DNA of 34,094 bases, from the IMG/VR virus record IMGVR_UViG_3300017772_000053, positions 1 to 34,094 of that record; one strand, written 5' to 3'. Shown in pieces: positions 6,106-13,386 of this stretch (its first letter is position 1; each line of letters starts with the position of its first letter). The position numbers were made by a program, and so were the translations under genes. The DNA is from a virus. Under the pieces are notes generated by a model. That model made no database searches. It was not told where the DNA came from and saw only the letters and a program-made list of their open reading frames with translations.

Positions 6106-6523
6106 ATTTGAAATAGCAGGAAATCCTACTATTGATAAATTAGCAAGTCAATTTGGGATTGTAATAGAATGTTATGTAAATGACATTTACGAAGTTTGGG
6201 TTTATAGAAGAAAGTCGGCAGACTTTGTTGTTCATAATCCTTTATATAAAGGTAAATGTACTTATATATCTATAAAAAGAAAAGATAAAAAAGCCATACA
6301 TGATTGGCGACATTTTCAAGAAATTAAAAATGAATTAGTTGGAAAAGAAGTTGAAGCTATGGAAATGTATCCTGCTGAATCAAGGTTACATGATTCGGTC
6401 AATCAATATCATTTGTTTTGTTTGCCAAAGGGAACTTCATTAAAGTTTGGTTGGTTAGAAAGATGCGTTGATTATACGCCTAAAGAGGGCGGTTATAATA
6501 AGCCTGGTCAAAGAGGATTATAA
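6098..6523 (+). CDS. Conserved phage protein (DUF7694-like)
   Basis: The start at 6098 is chosen because GGGGGAAGAAG precedes it; a longer frame from 6044 begins with an implausible lysine run that is the other phase of the mini-gene. The 141-residue product has the block WRHFQEIKNELVG, then EAMEMYPAESRL and NQYHLFCLP, a pattern recurring in phage proteins of unknown function ('WRd.Q.IKNelvG.E.EavElyPAEsRL.D..NqyHL'), which I associate with DUF7694. Last gene of the plus-strand arm, ending just before the convergent hairpin. Function unknown. Confidence 0.75.
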   Translation: MNKFEIAGNPTIDKLASQFGIVIECYVNDIYEVWVYRRKSADFVVHNPLYKGKCTYISIKRKDKKAIHDWRHFQEIKNELVGKEVEAMEMYPAESRLHDSVNQYHLFCLPKGTSLKFGWLERCVDYTPKEGGYNKPGQRGL

Positions 6524-6530
6524 TTGTATT

Positions 6531-6552
6531 GGGCGGTTAGAAATAATCGCCC
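6531..6552. terminator. Hairpin at the meeting point of the two arms
   Basis: GGGCGGTTA (6531-6539), loop GAAA, TAATCGCCC (6544-6552): nine pairs with one G-U. It sits between the convergent stops at 6523 and 6552 and is symmetrical, so it could act in both directions. No U-tract follows on either side, so it may stabilise transcript ends rather than terminate on its own. Confidence 0.55.
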
Positions 6553-6740
6553 TACCAATTAAATTTAGAAGATTCGTTTTCAAAAGTTTTATCTTCGTCA
6601 GCTTTTCTCATACATTCATAGTGAGCATGACCTTTTGGGTAAAAAGAAACAAAAGAATCAGTATTAATAATATTAATTTTACAATATCTGCATTTGCCGA
6701 CATTAATTATTGATTGTATTTTGTTCTTCTTGCCCACCAT
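6552..6740 (-). CDS. Small treble-clef zinc-finger-like protein
   Basis: The 62-residue product has CRYCK and, about 22 residues later, HYECMRK, i.e. a C-x2-C...H-x2-C metal site. GGGGAG gives a good ribosome site before ATG 6740. It is the last gene of the late arm and its stop lies inside the convergent hairpin. Comparable small zinc-finger proteins are frequent in phages, with unknown roles. Confidence 0.65.
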   Translation of the reverse strand: MVGKKNKIQSIINVGKCRYCKINIINTDSFVSFYPKGHAHYECMRKADEDKTFENESSKFNW

Positions 6741-6804
6741 CTCCCCAGTTCAACTTAATGAACTACACCTAAACATTAAGAATTTCGTTTATAGGCTTTA
6801 GCAC

Positions 6805-6921
6805 TTATTGTACTATTTTTTTAGACCTACTTTTACCTGCCTTTTTTCTTTTATTGACATAGTACCAGAGTCCTTTTTTAACTACTTTTCCATCTTTTCG
6901 TTTATGATAACCTTTTTTCAT
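6805..6921 (-). CDS. 38-residue lysine-rich mini-protein
   Basis: ATG 6921, two bases after the stop of the preceding mini-gene. The peptide begins MKKGYHKRKDGKVVKKGLWY and continues with more lysine and arginine; 'HKRKDGKVVKKGLWYYVNK' resembles small basic proteins of marine phages. Strongly basic, so nucleic acid or membrane binding is likely; a place in the virion is possible. Recognised by tight spacing and composition, too short for ordinary gene callers. Confidence 0.55.
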   Translation of the reverse strand: MKKGYHKRKDGKVVKKGLWYYVNKRKKAGKSRSKKIVQ

Positions 6922-6923
6922 AA

Positions 6924-7016
6924 TTATTTTTTCTTCTTGTTTTTTTTCTTTTTCTTTTTGTTCTTCATTGGTGGTCTTCCTCTTTTACTTCCGTAAGTTC
7001 CTTTTCCGTATGGCAT
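6924..7016 (-). CDS. 30-residue AT-hook-like basic peptide
   Basis: ATG 7016 follows a purine-rich AGGAAATA stretch. The peptide starts MPYGKGTYGSKRGRPPMKNK and ends in a nearly pure lysine run. The opening (PYGKGTYGSK.GRPP) is a pattern I know from small proteins of marine phages. Here it contains K-RGRP-P, the core of an AT-hook, which binds the minor groove of AT-rich DNA. In an AT-rich genome this suggests a DNA-condensing or packaged DNA-binding peptide; that is inference. Confidence 0.65.
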   Translation of the reverse strand: MPYGKGTYGSKRGRPPMKNKKKKKKNKKKK

Positions 7017-7018
7017 AG

Positions 7019-7159
7019 TTATTTCCTTTTGTTTTTATGTTTATTATTACCCATATACCAATCTCCAGGTTCATAGTTCCATTTTTTACCATGATGACCT
7101 CTTAAATCAGCATACAGCATTCTAGCTTTCACTATGAATTTTAAAATACTTCTTACCAC
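7019..7159 (-). CDS. 46-residue basic mini-protein
   Basis: The frame starts at a GTG (7159) overlapping the stop of the preceding gene; alternatives are GTG 7132 and ATG 7120. The N-terminus MVRSILKFIVKARMLYADL would form a basic amphipathic helix, then a short segment with GKKWNYEPGDWY and a lysine-rich end. The start choice is uncertain because no ribosome site is clear. It is followed two bases later by the AT-hook-like gene. Confidence 0.5.
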   Translation of the reverse strand: MVRSILKFIVKARMLYADLRGHHGKKWNYEPGDWYMGNNKHKNKRK

Positions 7160-7401
7160 TTTTTGCAAGACCAGTATCTTGCGGTTAGTTTATTATTAGC
7201 CGTACTACATTTATGTCTGGCTCTAAAACTCTTTCGTCTTGCTGGATTAGATTTTTTAATAGTCATGTTTGCATCTCCGTATCTAATTAATCTTACGGTG
7301 CTTCCTGACTTTGCAAGAACAGCAAATTTCTTTGTTTTTGTTCTAGCTCTTTTAGGTTTATTATAACCTGAAAAACTTTCGCCTCTATAATTTATTGCCA
7401 T
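7153..7401 (-). CDS. Conserved basic phage protein (DUF6321-like)
   Basis: The 82-residue product opens with YRGESFSGYNKPKRA, has VLAKSG...VRLIRYGD, and ends with PARRKSFRARHKCSTANNKL and YWSCKKW. This arrangement ('fsGyNKPkr...kArRkSFkaRH..n...gk.sA.YWa.k.kW') is widespread in phages and I associate it with DUF6321; function is not known. Highly basic. It overlaps the endolysin gene by 10 bases. Confidence 0.72.
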   Translation of the reverse strand: MAINYRGESFSGYNKPKRARTKTKKFAVLAKSGSTVRLIRYGDANMTIKKSNPARRKSFRARHKCSTANNKLTARYWSCKKW

Positions 7402-7850
7402 TCCTTATAACCTTTTTCATCTTTAATTAATGCCATTCTTCTATCATCATTTTCAAAGGTTGTGTTTTTGGTACTTACATGAATCCAACCTGAATTTATA
7501 TCCGAATCATTATAATATTCTAAAATTAACTGATCATAAGAATATTTTTCTTTGATGTATGTTGCAACTTCTTTATTATCAACTCCAGGTATCTCAAAGT
7601 CCACCGCTTCTCCTTGACAATGCTGACTTGTAGGCTTTGAGCCTATCATGGTAGCTAATTGTTCGCTTCTAAATCCGCTAGTAACTTTAATTGGTAATTT
7701 ATAATGATTTCTTAAAGGTTGAAGTATTTTTTCGCAAAGGTTTTGTAGGTTATTTATTTGTTGTTCGTTAGGTGTATTATCAATATCATTTCGTAAAGCC
7801 GTTTGGCTTTGTGTTAATTCTTTTAATGTAAAATTATCTGTCAGGTTCAT
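7392..7850 (-). CDS. Endolysin: M15-family D,D-/L-Ala-D-Glu-type peptidase
   Basis: The 152-residue product (ATG 7850; a TTG at 7880 is less likely) is a zinc peptidase of the M15 group, cutting peptide cross-links in peptidoglycan to lyse the cell. Visible features: FTLKELTQSQTA at the N-terminus, VTSGFRS (58-62), the zinc motif SQHCQGEAVDFEI giving H77 and D84, an E111 in LILEYY and GWIHVS with H124. There is no signal peptide, so it needs the nearby holin (8473-8853). It overlaps the preceding gene by 17 bases. Confidence 0.92.
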   Translation of the reverse strand: MNLTDNFTLKELTQSQTALRNDIDNTPNEQQINNLQNLCEKILQPLRNHYKLPIKVTSGFRSEQLATMIGSKPTSQHCQGEAVDFEIPGVDNKEVATYIKEKYSYDQLILEYYNDSDINSGWIHVSTKNTTFENDDRRMALIKDEKGYKEWQ

Positions 7851-8019
7851 TGTTTTCAAAATATTTATAATCAAATTCAACAGCTTTCCAGCCGTCTTTT
7901 TTCTTTAGTTTGCTTCTTTTACCAAAATCCTCCGCTTCTTGTAAAGTAGTAAAAATTTGGTTTGTAAATATTCTTAATTTTTCTGTATTCTTATCGGTAA
8001 TAACTACCAAATACATCAT
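7834..8019 (-). CDS. Small hypothetical protein beside endolysin
   Basis: The 61-residue product (MMYLVVITDKNTEKLRIF...) reads as beta strand, then a helix EAEDFGKRSKLKKKDGW, then AVEFDYKY. The start ATG overlaps the preceding stop (ATGA). I have seen similar short 'EEAEDFAKRSKfKKKDGWKiVEyD' proteins near phage lysis genes, without known function. Confidence 0.6.
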   Translation of the reverse strand: MMYLVVITDKNTEKLRIFTNQIFTTLQEAEDFGKRSKLKKKDGWKAVEFDYKYFENNEPDR

Positions 8020-8252
8020 GCCTTAATTTTAGGTTTTTTAGGCGGTAAAAGTATCTGTTGGCAATCAAATTTAAGATAAATACCATATTGATTAATTTCT
8101 TCTCTTCCCATTTCTACTGTTTTGTCCATAGATTTTTTATATCCATCAACCATACAAGTATAAAAATCGTCATAAACCTTATCAAAGGTATGCGGTTCAA
8201 GGCACTGATTCGCCATAGAGGAACACATTACTATCGTTAATACTATACTCAT
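8016..8252 (-). CDS. Small exported or membrane-anchored protein
   Basis: The 78-residue product starts MSIVLTIVMCSSMANQC, a short hydrophobic segment that could be a signal peptide or anchor, then FYTCMVDGYKKSMDK and EINQYGIYLKFDCQQ. Four cysteines suggest disulfides in the periplasm. It overlaps both neighbours by four bases. Related small proteins appear in marine phage lysis/late regions. A spanin-like role is possible but not supported by a lipobox: there is no L-x-x-C at the right place. Confidence 0.6.
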   Translation of the reverse strand: MSIVLTIVMCSSMANQCLEPHTFDKVYDDFYTCMVDGYKKSMDKTVEMGREEINQYGIYLKFDCQQILLPPKKPKIKA

Positions 8253-8461
8253 TTATCTTCTTTTGGTTTTAATTTATCTTCTAGTTCTTTAATTTTTTTG
8301 TTAGCTTGTTCTAAATCGGTAGAAGTATGTTCTAACTTTTGTAAGCAACGCTTATTAGCAGCGTCTTTAGACTTACCAGCGTCTTGAAGTTCCGCTACTT
8401 CTTGTTTAAGTATTCTTACCTGATCTTTATATTCGTTTATTATCTCTAAACTTTCTGACAT
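8249..8461 (-). CDS. Coiled-coil protein
   Basis: The 70-residue product is one long charged helix with heptad-like leucines (YKDQVRILKQEVAELQD, LEQANKKIKELEDKL). No hydrophobic anchor is present. Twelve bases separate it from the holin upstream. Function unknown; a cytoplasmic or periplasmic partner of the holin/endolysin set is only suggested by position. Confidence 0.65.
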   Translation of the reverse strand: MSESLEIINEYKDQVRILKQEVAELQDAGKSKDAANKRCLQKLEHTSTDLEQANKKIKELEDKLKPKEDK

Positions 8462-8472
8462 ATAAAAAAATA

Positions 8473-8853
8473 TTATTTTGGTTTTTTCATAATATCTGCA
8501 CCTTTAAGTCCATAGATTGCAGAAACAACTCCGATAAACAGAGCTTGATACCAGAATGGCATATTATTAAAATACTCAAAAAACATTTCAACTTTTTTCA
8601 TAATTTCTGGATCGTCAGAAAATATAGACCAAATAAGTAACATTACAGGTGCCGACACCAAAATTAAAACAAACTCATCTTTCCAGCCTTGCTGATTATT
8701 TTGCATAACAGCTTGTTTGTATTCAAGCTCACCTTTTGCCATTTTTTCCGCATGAGTAGTTTCTGCGTCAGCCATGAGCATTTTAGTTTTTTGTCGTTGC
8801 TTGTAAATATGCGAACCTGCATTTACAGCCAGTTTGATTGCACTTAACCACAT
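8473..8853 (-). CDS. Holin (GTA-holin/3TM-like)
   Basis: The 126-residue product begins with an amphipathic segment (MWLSAIKLAVNAGSHIYKQ), a charged helix, and then GWKDEF followed by two hydrophobic spans: VLILVSAPVMLLIWSIF (about 63-79) and WYQALFIGVVSAIYGLKG (about 101-118). This WKDE-TM-loop-TM layout is typical of phage holins related to the gene-transfer-agent holin. It makes the inner-membrane lesion that releases the M15 endolysin. AGGAGA, located within the end of the upstream mini-gene, is its ribosome site. Confidence 0.8.
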   Translation of the reverse strand: MWLSAIKLAVNAGSHIYKQRQKTKMLMADAETTHAEKMAKGELEYKQAVMQNNQQGWKDEFVLILVSAPVMLLIWSIFSDDPEIMKKVEMFFEYFNNMPFWYQALFIGVVSAIYGLKGADIMKKPK

Positions 8854-8855
8854 AA

Positions 8856-8963
8856 CTATCTCCTTTTTTTAAGATGTTTTAAAGTAAATTTTACTCTTTG
8901 TCGCCAAACAAAACCATATAATTTTCTTAATAAACATTCTAGCTTTACAAGTAAATATTCCAT
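8856..8963 (-). CDS. 35-residue basic mini-protein before holin
   Basis: ATG 8963 to TAG 8856, with a GAGG eight bases before the start. The peptide opens MEYLLVKLECLLRKLYGFVW and ends in KHLKKRR, an amphipathic basic helix that could sit on a membrane. Its last codons (AAAAGGAGATAG) contain the ribosome site of the holin gene, so translation through it may influence holin output. Too short for ordinary callers. Confidence 0.5.
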   Translation of the reverse strand: MEYLLVKLECLLRKLYGFVWRQRVKFTLKHLKKRR

Positions 8964-8983
8964 AATTAAACCTCATAAAATCC

Positions 8984-9190
8984 TTAATGTTTACAGTTAT
9001 CACAAATACATAAATCACTATCATAATGGTGTAAATGTAATTCATCTTTACAATGACAATTACAATGACAATTTTTACATACTTTTTTTTTTCTTTTTTT
9101 CTTTGGTTTTTCTATAACTAAATTAGCTATTTTTTCGCATACATTATCTAACCAAGTTAAAAAACTTATTATGACTTTATCTAAAAACAT
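8984..9190 (-). CDS. Cys/His-rich membrane-associated small protein
   Basis: The 68-residue product has an amphipathic N-terminus (MFLDKVIISFLTWLDNVCEK), a KPKKKRKKK stretch and a C-terminus with a dense set of metal ligands: CKNCHCNCHC, then LHLHHYDSD and CICDNCKH, about 14 Cys/His in 30 residues. That is enough for one or two zinc (or other metal) sites. No known family recognised. It lies between membrane proteins in the lysis area; ATG is two bases beyond the preceding TGA. Confidence 0.6.
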   Translation of the reverse strand: MFLDKVIISFLTWLDNVCEKIANLVIEKPKKKRKKKVCKNCHCNCHCKDELHLHHYDSDLCICDNCKH

Positions 9191-9191
9191 A

Positions 9192-9401
9192 TCAATCTAA
9201 TATTAATGCTTTAATACTTTTTTCTCCCATATATATTTCAGTTTCTGCCATAGATTTTATACATTGATACTCTATTGATTTAGAAGCACCTCTGGAAGCC
9301 ACCCTTTTACCTTTCAGACAATCGGACATAGAACTTTGAATACGATGCTCTTTTATTTCACCGTTTATTATTAACAATAAAGCAATAACAATTTCCTGCA
9401 T
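9192..9401 (-). CDS. Small exported or membrane protein
   Basis: The 69-residue product starts MQEIVIALLLIINGEIKEH, a short hydrophobic segment, then two cysteines (DCLKGKRVASR and YQCIKS) and an acidic-to-mixed tail. The pattern 'lIINGEIKEH...S.CL..KR.A.R...Y.C' recurs in small marine phage proteins of unknown function. Its ATG directly follows the preceding stop (TAAATG). Confidence 0.6.
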   Translation of the reverse strand: MQEIVIALLLIINGEIKEHRIQSSMSDCLKGKRVASRGASKSIEYQCIKSMAETEIYMGEKSIKALILD

Positions 9402-9764
9402 TTAATAATTCTTTCCGTTTTCTCTAACTTTATCTTTTAATTTTTCTATATCGTTTAAGGCTTTATCTAATTGTTTTTCTATGTGAATAAGCATTACTTG
9501 ATTATGTATATTCTTATCTAAAAGTTCTTGATGTTTTTCTATTGTTTCGTACAAATCCTCTAATAAAAGAAATTGCTCTTTATCAACTGTTGTTTGTTCA
9601 CTAGCTTTTAATAAATCAGCATTCATCAATTCCCTTGATGTCTCTAGTGATGTAAGTCTAGCAGTTATTTCGGTGTAAGCGAAGATCCCCATAGAAATTG
9701 CTATTATGATTCCTATCATGTTCTTGACAGGCATAGCCACCGATGTGTTCTCATTAATCTTCAT
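9402..9764 (-). CDS. Membrane-anchored coiled-coil phage protein
   Basis: ATG 9764 is preferred to the TTG at 9770. The 120-residue product starts MKINENTSVAMPVKNMIG, then one transmembrane helix (IGIIIAISMGIFAYTEI, about 17-33), then a long coiled coil ending ALNDIEKLKDKVRENGKN. 'eNTsvaMPvkN.igii.A..mG..A' followed by a coiled coil is frequent in marine phages. It could be an inner-membrane spanin-like or structural protein, but the function is not established. It overlaps the preceding gene by 11 bases. Confidence 0.7.
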   Translation of the reverse strand: MKINENTSVAMPVKNMIGIIIAISMGIFAYTEITARLTSLETSRELMNADLLKASEQTTVDKEQFLLLEDLYETIEKHQELLDKNIHNQVMLIHIEKQLDKALNDIEKLKDKVRENGKNY

Positions 9765-10083
9765 AGTCAACCATTAATAATTTTATACCTAATTTTTTTT
9801 GTTTTTTTGTAGGTGCTCTATATATTTTATATGAGCCTTTAGGTTTATTTTTTAAACATTTACCTTTTTTGTTTTTACGAAAAGTAATTGTCTTAATATC
9901 AATTAGTTCTACATTACCATTTTTGTCAACGATAACAATATCAAACGGACAACTTGGATCACAGCTTTTGGCGACATAATAGCCTTTTTTAGTAAGTTTA
10001 GCTATTGTTTCGTATTCGCCAACTGTACCTTTAATAGAAGTTTTTTTTTGTCGTTCAGAGATAAGTTTTTTATCTATTTGCAA
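9754..10083 (-). CDS. PD-(D/E)XK nuclease, Holliday-junction-resolvase-like
   Basis: The 109-residue product has GTVGEYETIAKLTKKGYYV (E23), SCPFDIVIVD (D48) and VELIDIKTITF (D62, K64): the E...D...D-x-K arrangement of archaeal-type resolvases and related small endonucleases. It would cut branched DNA before packaging. The start is a TTG at 10083 with no obvious ribosome site; no ATG lies before the conserved GTVGE, so a non-ATG start is needed. It is placed among late genes, consistent with clearing junctions for the terminase. Confidence 0.75.
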   Translation of the reverse strand: MQIDKKLISERQKKTSIKGTVGEYETIAKLTKKGYYVAKSCDPSCPFDIVIVDKNGNVELIDIKTITFRKNKKGKCLKNKPKGSYKIYRAPTKKQKKLGIKLLMVDYED

Positions 10084-10088
10084 AACAA

Positions 10089-10265
10089 TTATTTAATAAA
10101 GTAATTATAACCACTTGTTATTGCTGTAGCTAATATAAGTAATAACCAAACAGCACCTTTCCCTTTATTAATATCGGCTCTTAATGAATAAGTTTCTTGT
10201 TTTAGTTCCCTAACTTCTTTAACTAAAAAATCTATTTTAACTTCTGTTGCCGATTTTTTTGCCAT
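10089..10265 (-). CDS. 58-residue single-pass membrane protein
   Basis: ATG 10265 begins one base after the stop of the large virion gene. The peptide has a charged helix (VKIDFLVKEVRELKQETY) and a C-terminal hydrophobic span (AVWLLLILATAITSGY). Such short coiled-coil plus membrane proteins sit near phage lysis or internal virion genes; function unknown. Confidence 0.65.
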   Translation of the reverse strand: MAKKSATEVKIDFLVKEVRELKQETYSLRADINKGKGAVWLLLILATAITSGYNYFIK

Positions 10266-10266
10266 G

Positions 10267-12282
10267 TTATTCTTCTTTCTTACCTTGAAGCATTTGTAAG
10301 TATTCGTAAATAAATTGTCTTGTTTCGGAATCAGCGTTTGCCATAATAGTACCTAATTTTCCTAAATGTTGAATAACGCCATCAGCACCTTTGTTTCCTG
10401 TTATTTTAATTCCTTGTGCTAACCATTTAATAAAATTTGGGTTAGTCATTAATCCAGCTGTTACTCTTGCACTTCCTATAACTAAAGGAACGGATAATAT
10501 AAAAGCAGGATTACCTGTAAATGCAGTTGCTCCTCCTCCAAATATTAAACCTTGTCCTACTAATCTATCTGCAGTTCCACTAGGATTAGCAAAAGTTTTA
10601 CCACTTGCTCTAATATTATCTGCAATATTAACTACTTGTTGTAAATTTTTTTGAAATTCTTTTCCAAAAGGTGCACTTTTAAAAAGTGTTTTTTTAGCTT
10701 GATCTGATAATTTACTAAAATTAGTTAAAAAAGTTTCGGAAGAAAATCTTCCAGCTGTCATAACAGTATCGCCACCAAAAGTTTGTGCTGGTTGCATACG
10801 ACCCATTCTTTCAAGAATATTAGATACTAAAATTTTATATGAATCGTTTGATGCTTCTTTATTTACTTTTGCTAAAGAATTTCTTACTGCATTTAATCTA
10901 GTCGCACCTTCTTTTCCTGAACTTAATAAACTCATTACAAGTTTATCAGGGTCAGTAATATTTACTATTGGTTGTAAATAATCTTCAATTCTTTGTAATC
11001 CTTTTTGGTAAAATTTATTAGCCGTATCTAATTGTTTTACAGCAGTATCACTTCCATATTTTTTAGCAGCAATTTTTAAATCTTCGCTTAATGCTTTATA
11101 AATTAATTTTAATTGTCCTTTTTCTACATCAGGAACTAAATCAAAAGAAGCCATTTTTTTACCTATTTTTTGTTTTATACTTTTAACTGCAGCATAAGGT
11201 AATTGTCCATTGACCATATCTTTTTGCAAATTACCAAACAAATCTTTTAAGAATGGACTTTTTAATTGATCACCTACATTTTTAGCACCTGGAATATCAT
11301 CAACTAATGAACGAATAGTATTTAATGTGCTTCCTTTACCTTTAGATAAATCAATTAAAGCGTCTTTTTTTATAAATTTATCTATTTTGCCAAATAAAGT
11401 GTTAGCTTTTGCATTAAACATTCCTACAAAACTTTTTGGATTATTAAGTCCATCTAAAGAATTAATTAATGCTCTACCAACTATTGATTCGTCAGGAACA
11501 ACTGGTTTTTTAATTAAATTTTTTGCCGTAGATAAAACTTTGTCGCCTAATTGTTTTTGTGCATTTCCAGCAACTGCTGCTATTTTTCCAGAACTTCCTG
11601 GAAAATTACCTAACAATAGTTCAACTGTTTGCAATCCTCTTTTTTGTGTAACTTGTCCTAAAGAAGGTGTTACTCCAGCGTCTATATAATCTTCTAATCT
11701 TTTTGCTGTTTCTACTCCTTTTTTTCCAAAACCTGTTATTGAACCTTTTAATGGTTTTAATATTAAAGGAACTACAGCTTGTCCAACAGAACCAAAAGCA
11801 AAATCGGTTCCTCTTTGTGCTGCCCATTCTTTATTAGTTCTTAATATTTCTGCACCGTACATTTGTCCAACTCTTTCAAATAATTCCGCACCTGCAGCCA
11901 TTCCAACTCCAGAACCTACAACGGCACCAGCTGCAGTTCCAACAACAGGTACGGCACTTCCAGCAACAGCACCTTTTGCAGTTCCTATAATAGAACCAAC
12001 CATTTCGGTAGCTTCTTTTCCTAAATCTATTGCGTCTGCAAGATTAGTTTTATTTTTATTATCTAATTGGTATCTATCGCCTTTTTCATCAGTAACGATA
12101 AAATTATTACCTTGTAAGGGTTCAACTTTAGTGTAAAATTTTTCAAGAGTTGCTACTTTAGAAGCCATGTTTGGTGCAGCTTCTACAAGAAATCTTATTT
12201 TATTAGGAACTTCGTTTAATTCTAGTAATTCTTTTTTTTGATCGCTAGGAAGTTGATTTACAAATTCTAGGGTTGTAGCCAT
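10267..12282 (-). CDS. Large virion protein, likely DNA-injection/internal virion protein
   Basis: The 671-residue product has a glycine/alanine-zipper region at about 95-135 (GTAKGAVAGSAVPVVGTAAG and similar) that looks like a membrane-inserting segment, followed by a long alpha-helical, lysine-rich body and a second hydrophobic stretch near the C-terminus (FGGGATAFTGNPAFILSVPL). Large alpha-helical proteins with glycine zippers at this place, after the tail genes, are typical ejection or pilot proteins of podoviruses. I do not recognise a specific family. No lysozyme or transglycosylase motif is visible. A shadow frame on the plus strand (11327-11689) comes from its low-complexity codons. 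Confidence 0.65.
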   Translation of the reverse strand: MATTLEFVNQLPSDQKKELLELNEVPNKIRFLVEAAPNMASKVATLEKFYTKVEPLQGNNFIVTDEKGDRYQLDNKNKTNLADAIDLGKEATEMVGSIIGTAKGAVAGSAVPVVGTAAGAVVGSGVGMAAGAELFERVGQMYGAEILRTNKEWAAQRGTDFAFGSVGQAVVPLILKPLKGSITGFGKKGVETAKRLEDYIDAGVTPSLGQVTQKRGLQTVELLLGNFPGSSGKIAAVAGNAQKQLGDKVLSTAKNLIKKPVVPDESIVGRALINSLDGLNNPKSFVGMFNAKANTLFGKIDKFIKKDALIDLSKGKGSTLNTIRSLVDDIPGAKNVGDQLKSPFLKDLFGNLQKDMVNGQLPYAAVKSIKQKIGKKMASFDLVPDVEKGQLKLIYKALSEDLKIAAKKYGSDTAVKQLDTANKFYQKGLQRIEDYLQPIVNITDPDKLVMSLLSSGKEGATRLNAVRNSLAKVNKEASNDSYKILVSNILERMGRMQPAQTFGGDTVMTAGRFSSETFLTNFSKLSDQAKKTLFKSAPFGKEFQKNLQQVVNIADNIRASGKTFANPSGTADRLVGQGLIFGGGATAFTGNPAFILSVPLVIGSARVTAGLMTNPNFIKWLAQGIKITGNKGADGVIQHLGKLGTIMANADSETRQFIYEYLQMLQGKKEE

Positions 12283-12284
12283 AA

Positions 12285-13385
12285 TTAACCTTTAATTTTA
12301 AATAATGAGCCATTCGGTAATCTAAAGAAATAAAACCCATCTTGGTAATCAGCTAATTTTGTACCTTTTGGCAATCTATTTATAACATCTTTCGTTTGAC
12401 CTGGAGGTCCGTCAGGAACTTTATTATTTACAAATAATGGTCTTAAATCATTATCTACAAAAATATTTTCAATGTTTAATCCTCTATTTTCTGCAATTTT
12501 TTCATAACCAGTTCTTATATTATCAATTGAACCCTCAGAAGCATTATGAAATTCTATTGCAGCTTTTTTAAAGTTTTCTCTTTCTCTATCAGTTAATCTT
12601 TCACCTTTTCTTAACTTTTGCCATTTTTGAAATGCTTTTTCAAAACTAACTAAAGCAGAACCACCTGTTCCCTCAGCTACTTCAAATTCTGATTCCCTAA
12701 CTACTGAATTAGGGTCTAGTGTTTTCATAAAAGCAAAAATTGCTGCTACATCTCCAGCTCCTGTGTTTTGCTCTAAAGAAGATAACATTTTTTTTAATTG
12801 TGTTGTAGATTCATTAAAATTTTCTATTTGTTTGTCATCATTGTAATTTTTAAAAAATTCATTTTCTTGGTCTTGAATATTCTTAAATGCTTCTTTTATA
12901 TCTTTTTTCTTTTGTAGTTTATTCTTATTAGATAATTCTATTGATTTTAGTCTTTCGTTTAAAATACCTGTAACGGCAACTTTTGGAAATGCTTCTGCAA
13001 TTTCTTTATATGGACTGTCATCAGGTAAATTATCAAAAAAATTTCTTTGTTTATCAGCTAATTCTCTTGCCTTTTTATTTTCAGCCATTTTATTTTTCAT
13101 TTCTTCCATTTGCATAAATTGACTTTGTAATTGTCCTGTTTGTTGTAAAGCAGGTGCAAAAGAACTAAATGGGTCTTTACCTTGTATTCCTTGTCCAATC
13201 ATATTTGCCCCAAGAATTAAATTAGGATTAATATTATTAAAGCTACCAAAGAAACCTTTATTGTTATTACTTAACAATCCATTATTAGGTGCATTATTTC
13301 TAACAATACCATCTGGGGCTACGGAATTACTTCCCATAGTTTTATTCATTAAATTTTGTCTAAAAAGTCGTTCAAAAAAGTTCAT
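12285..13385 (-). CDS. Virion/injection protein with FMKxLDPxSVVRExEF motif
   Basis: The 366-residue product begins with an Asn-rich, low-complexity head, then a coiled coil (about 100-200). It contains AIFAFMKTLDPNSVVRESEF (about 216-235) followed by GERLTDRERENF. That motif, 'iFnFMKmLDPnSVVREsEfa.A...G..Lt...R', is a well-conserved phage structural block found in internal virion or tail-associated proteins, sometimes with a lysozyme domain (none seen here). It precedes the large injection protein, two bases apart. Confidence 0.7.
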   Translation of the reverse strand: MNFFERLFRQNLMNKTMGSNSVAPDGIVRNNAPNNGLLSNNNKGFFGSFNNINPNLILGANMIGQGIQGKDPFSSFAPALQQTGQLQSQFMQMEEMKNKMAENKKARELADKQRNFFDNLPDDSPYKEIAEAFPKVAVTGILNERLKSIELSNKNKLQKKKDIKEAFKNIQDQENEFFKNYNDDKQIENFNESTTQLKKMLSSLEQNTGAGDVAAIFAFMKTLDPNSVVRESEFEVAEGTGGSALVSFEKAFQKWQKLRKGERLTDRERENFKKAAIEFHNASEGSIDNIRTGYEKIAENRGLNIENIFVDNDLRPLFVNNKVPDGPPGQTKDVINRLPKGTKLADYQDGFYFFRLPNGSLFKIKG

Positions 13386-13386
13386 G

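Noticed and set aside
6808-6996. Plus-strand frame rich in Phe
   Set aside because: It is the antisense of the lysine-rich minus-strand mini-genes at 6805-7016.
7163-7366. Plus-strand hydrophobic frame
   Set aside because: Lies wholly opposite the DUF6321-like gene, which has conserved-looking blocks.
7851-7880. TTG start for the endolysin
   Set aside because: ATG 7850 lies next to the conserved part; the extension has no support.
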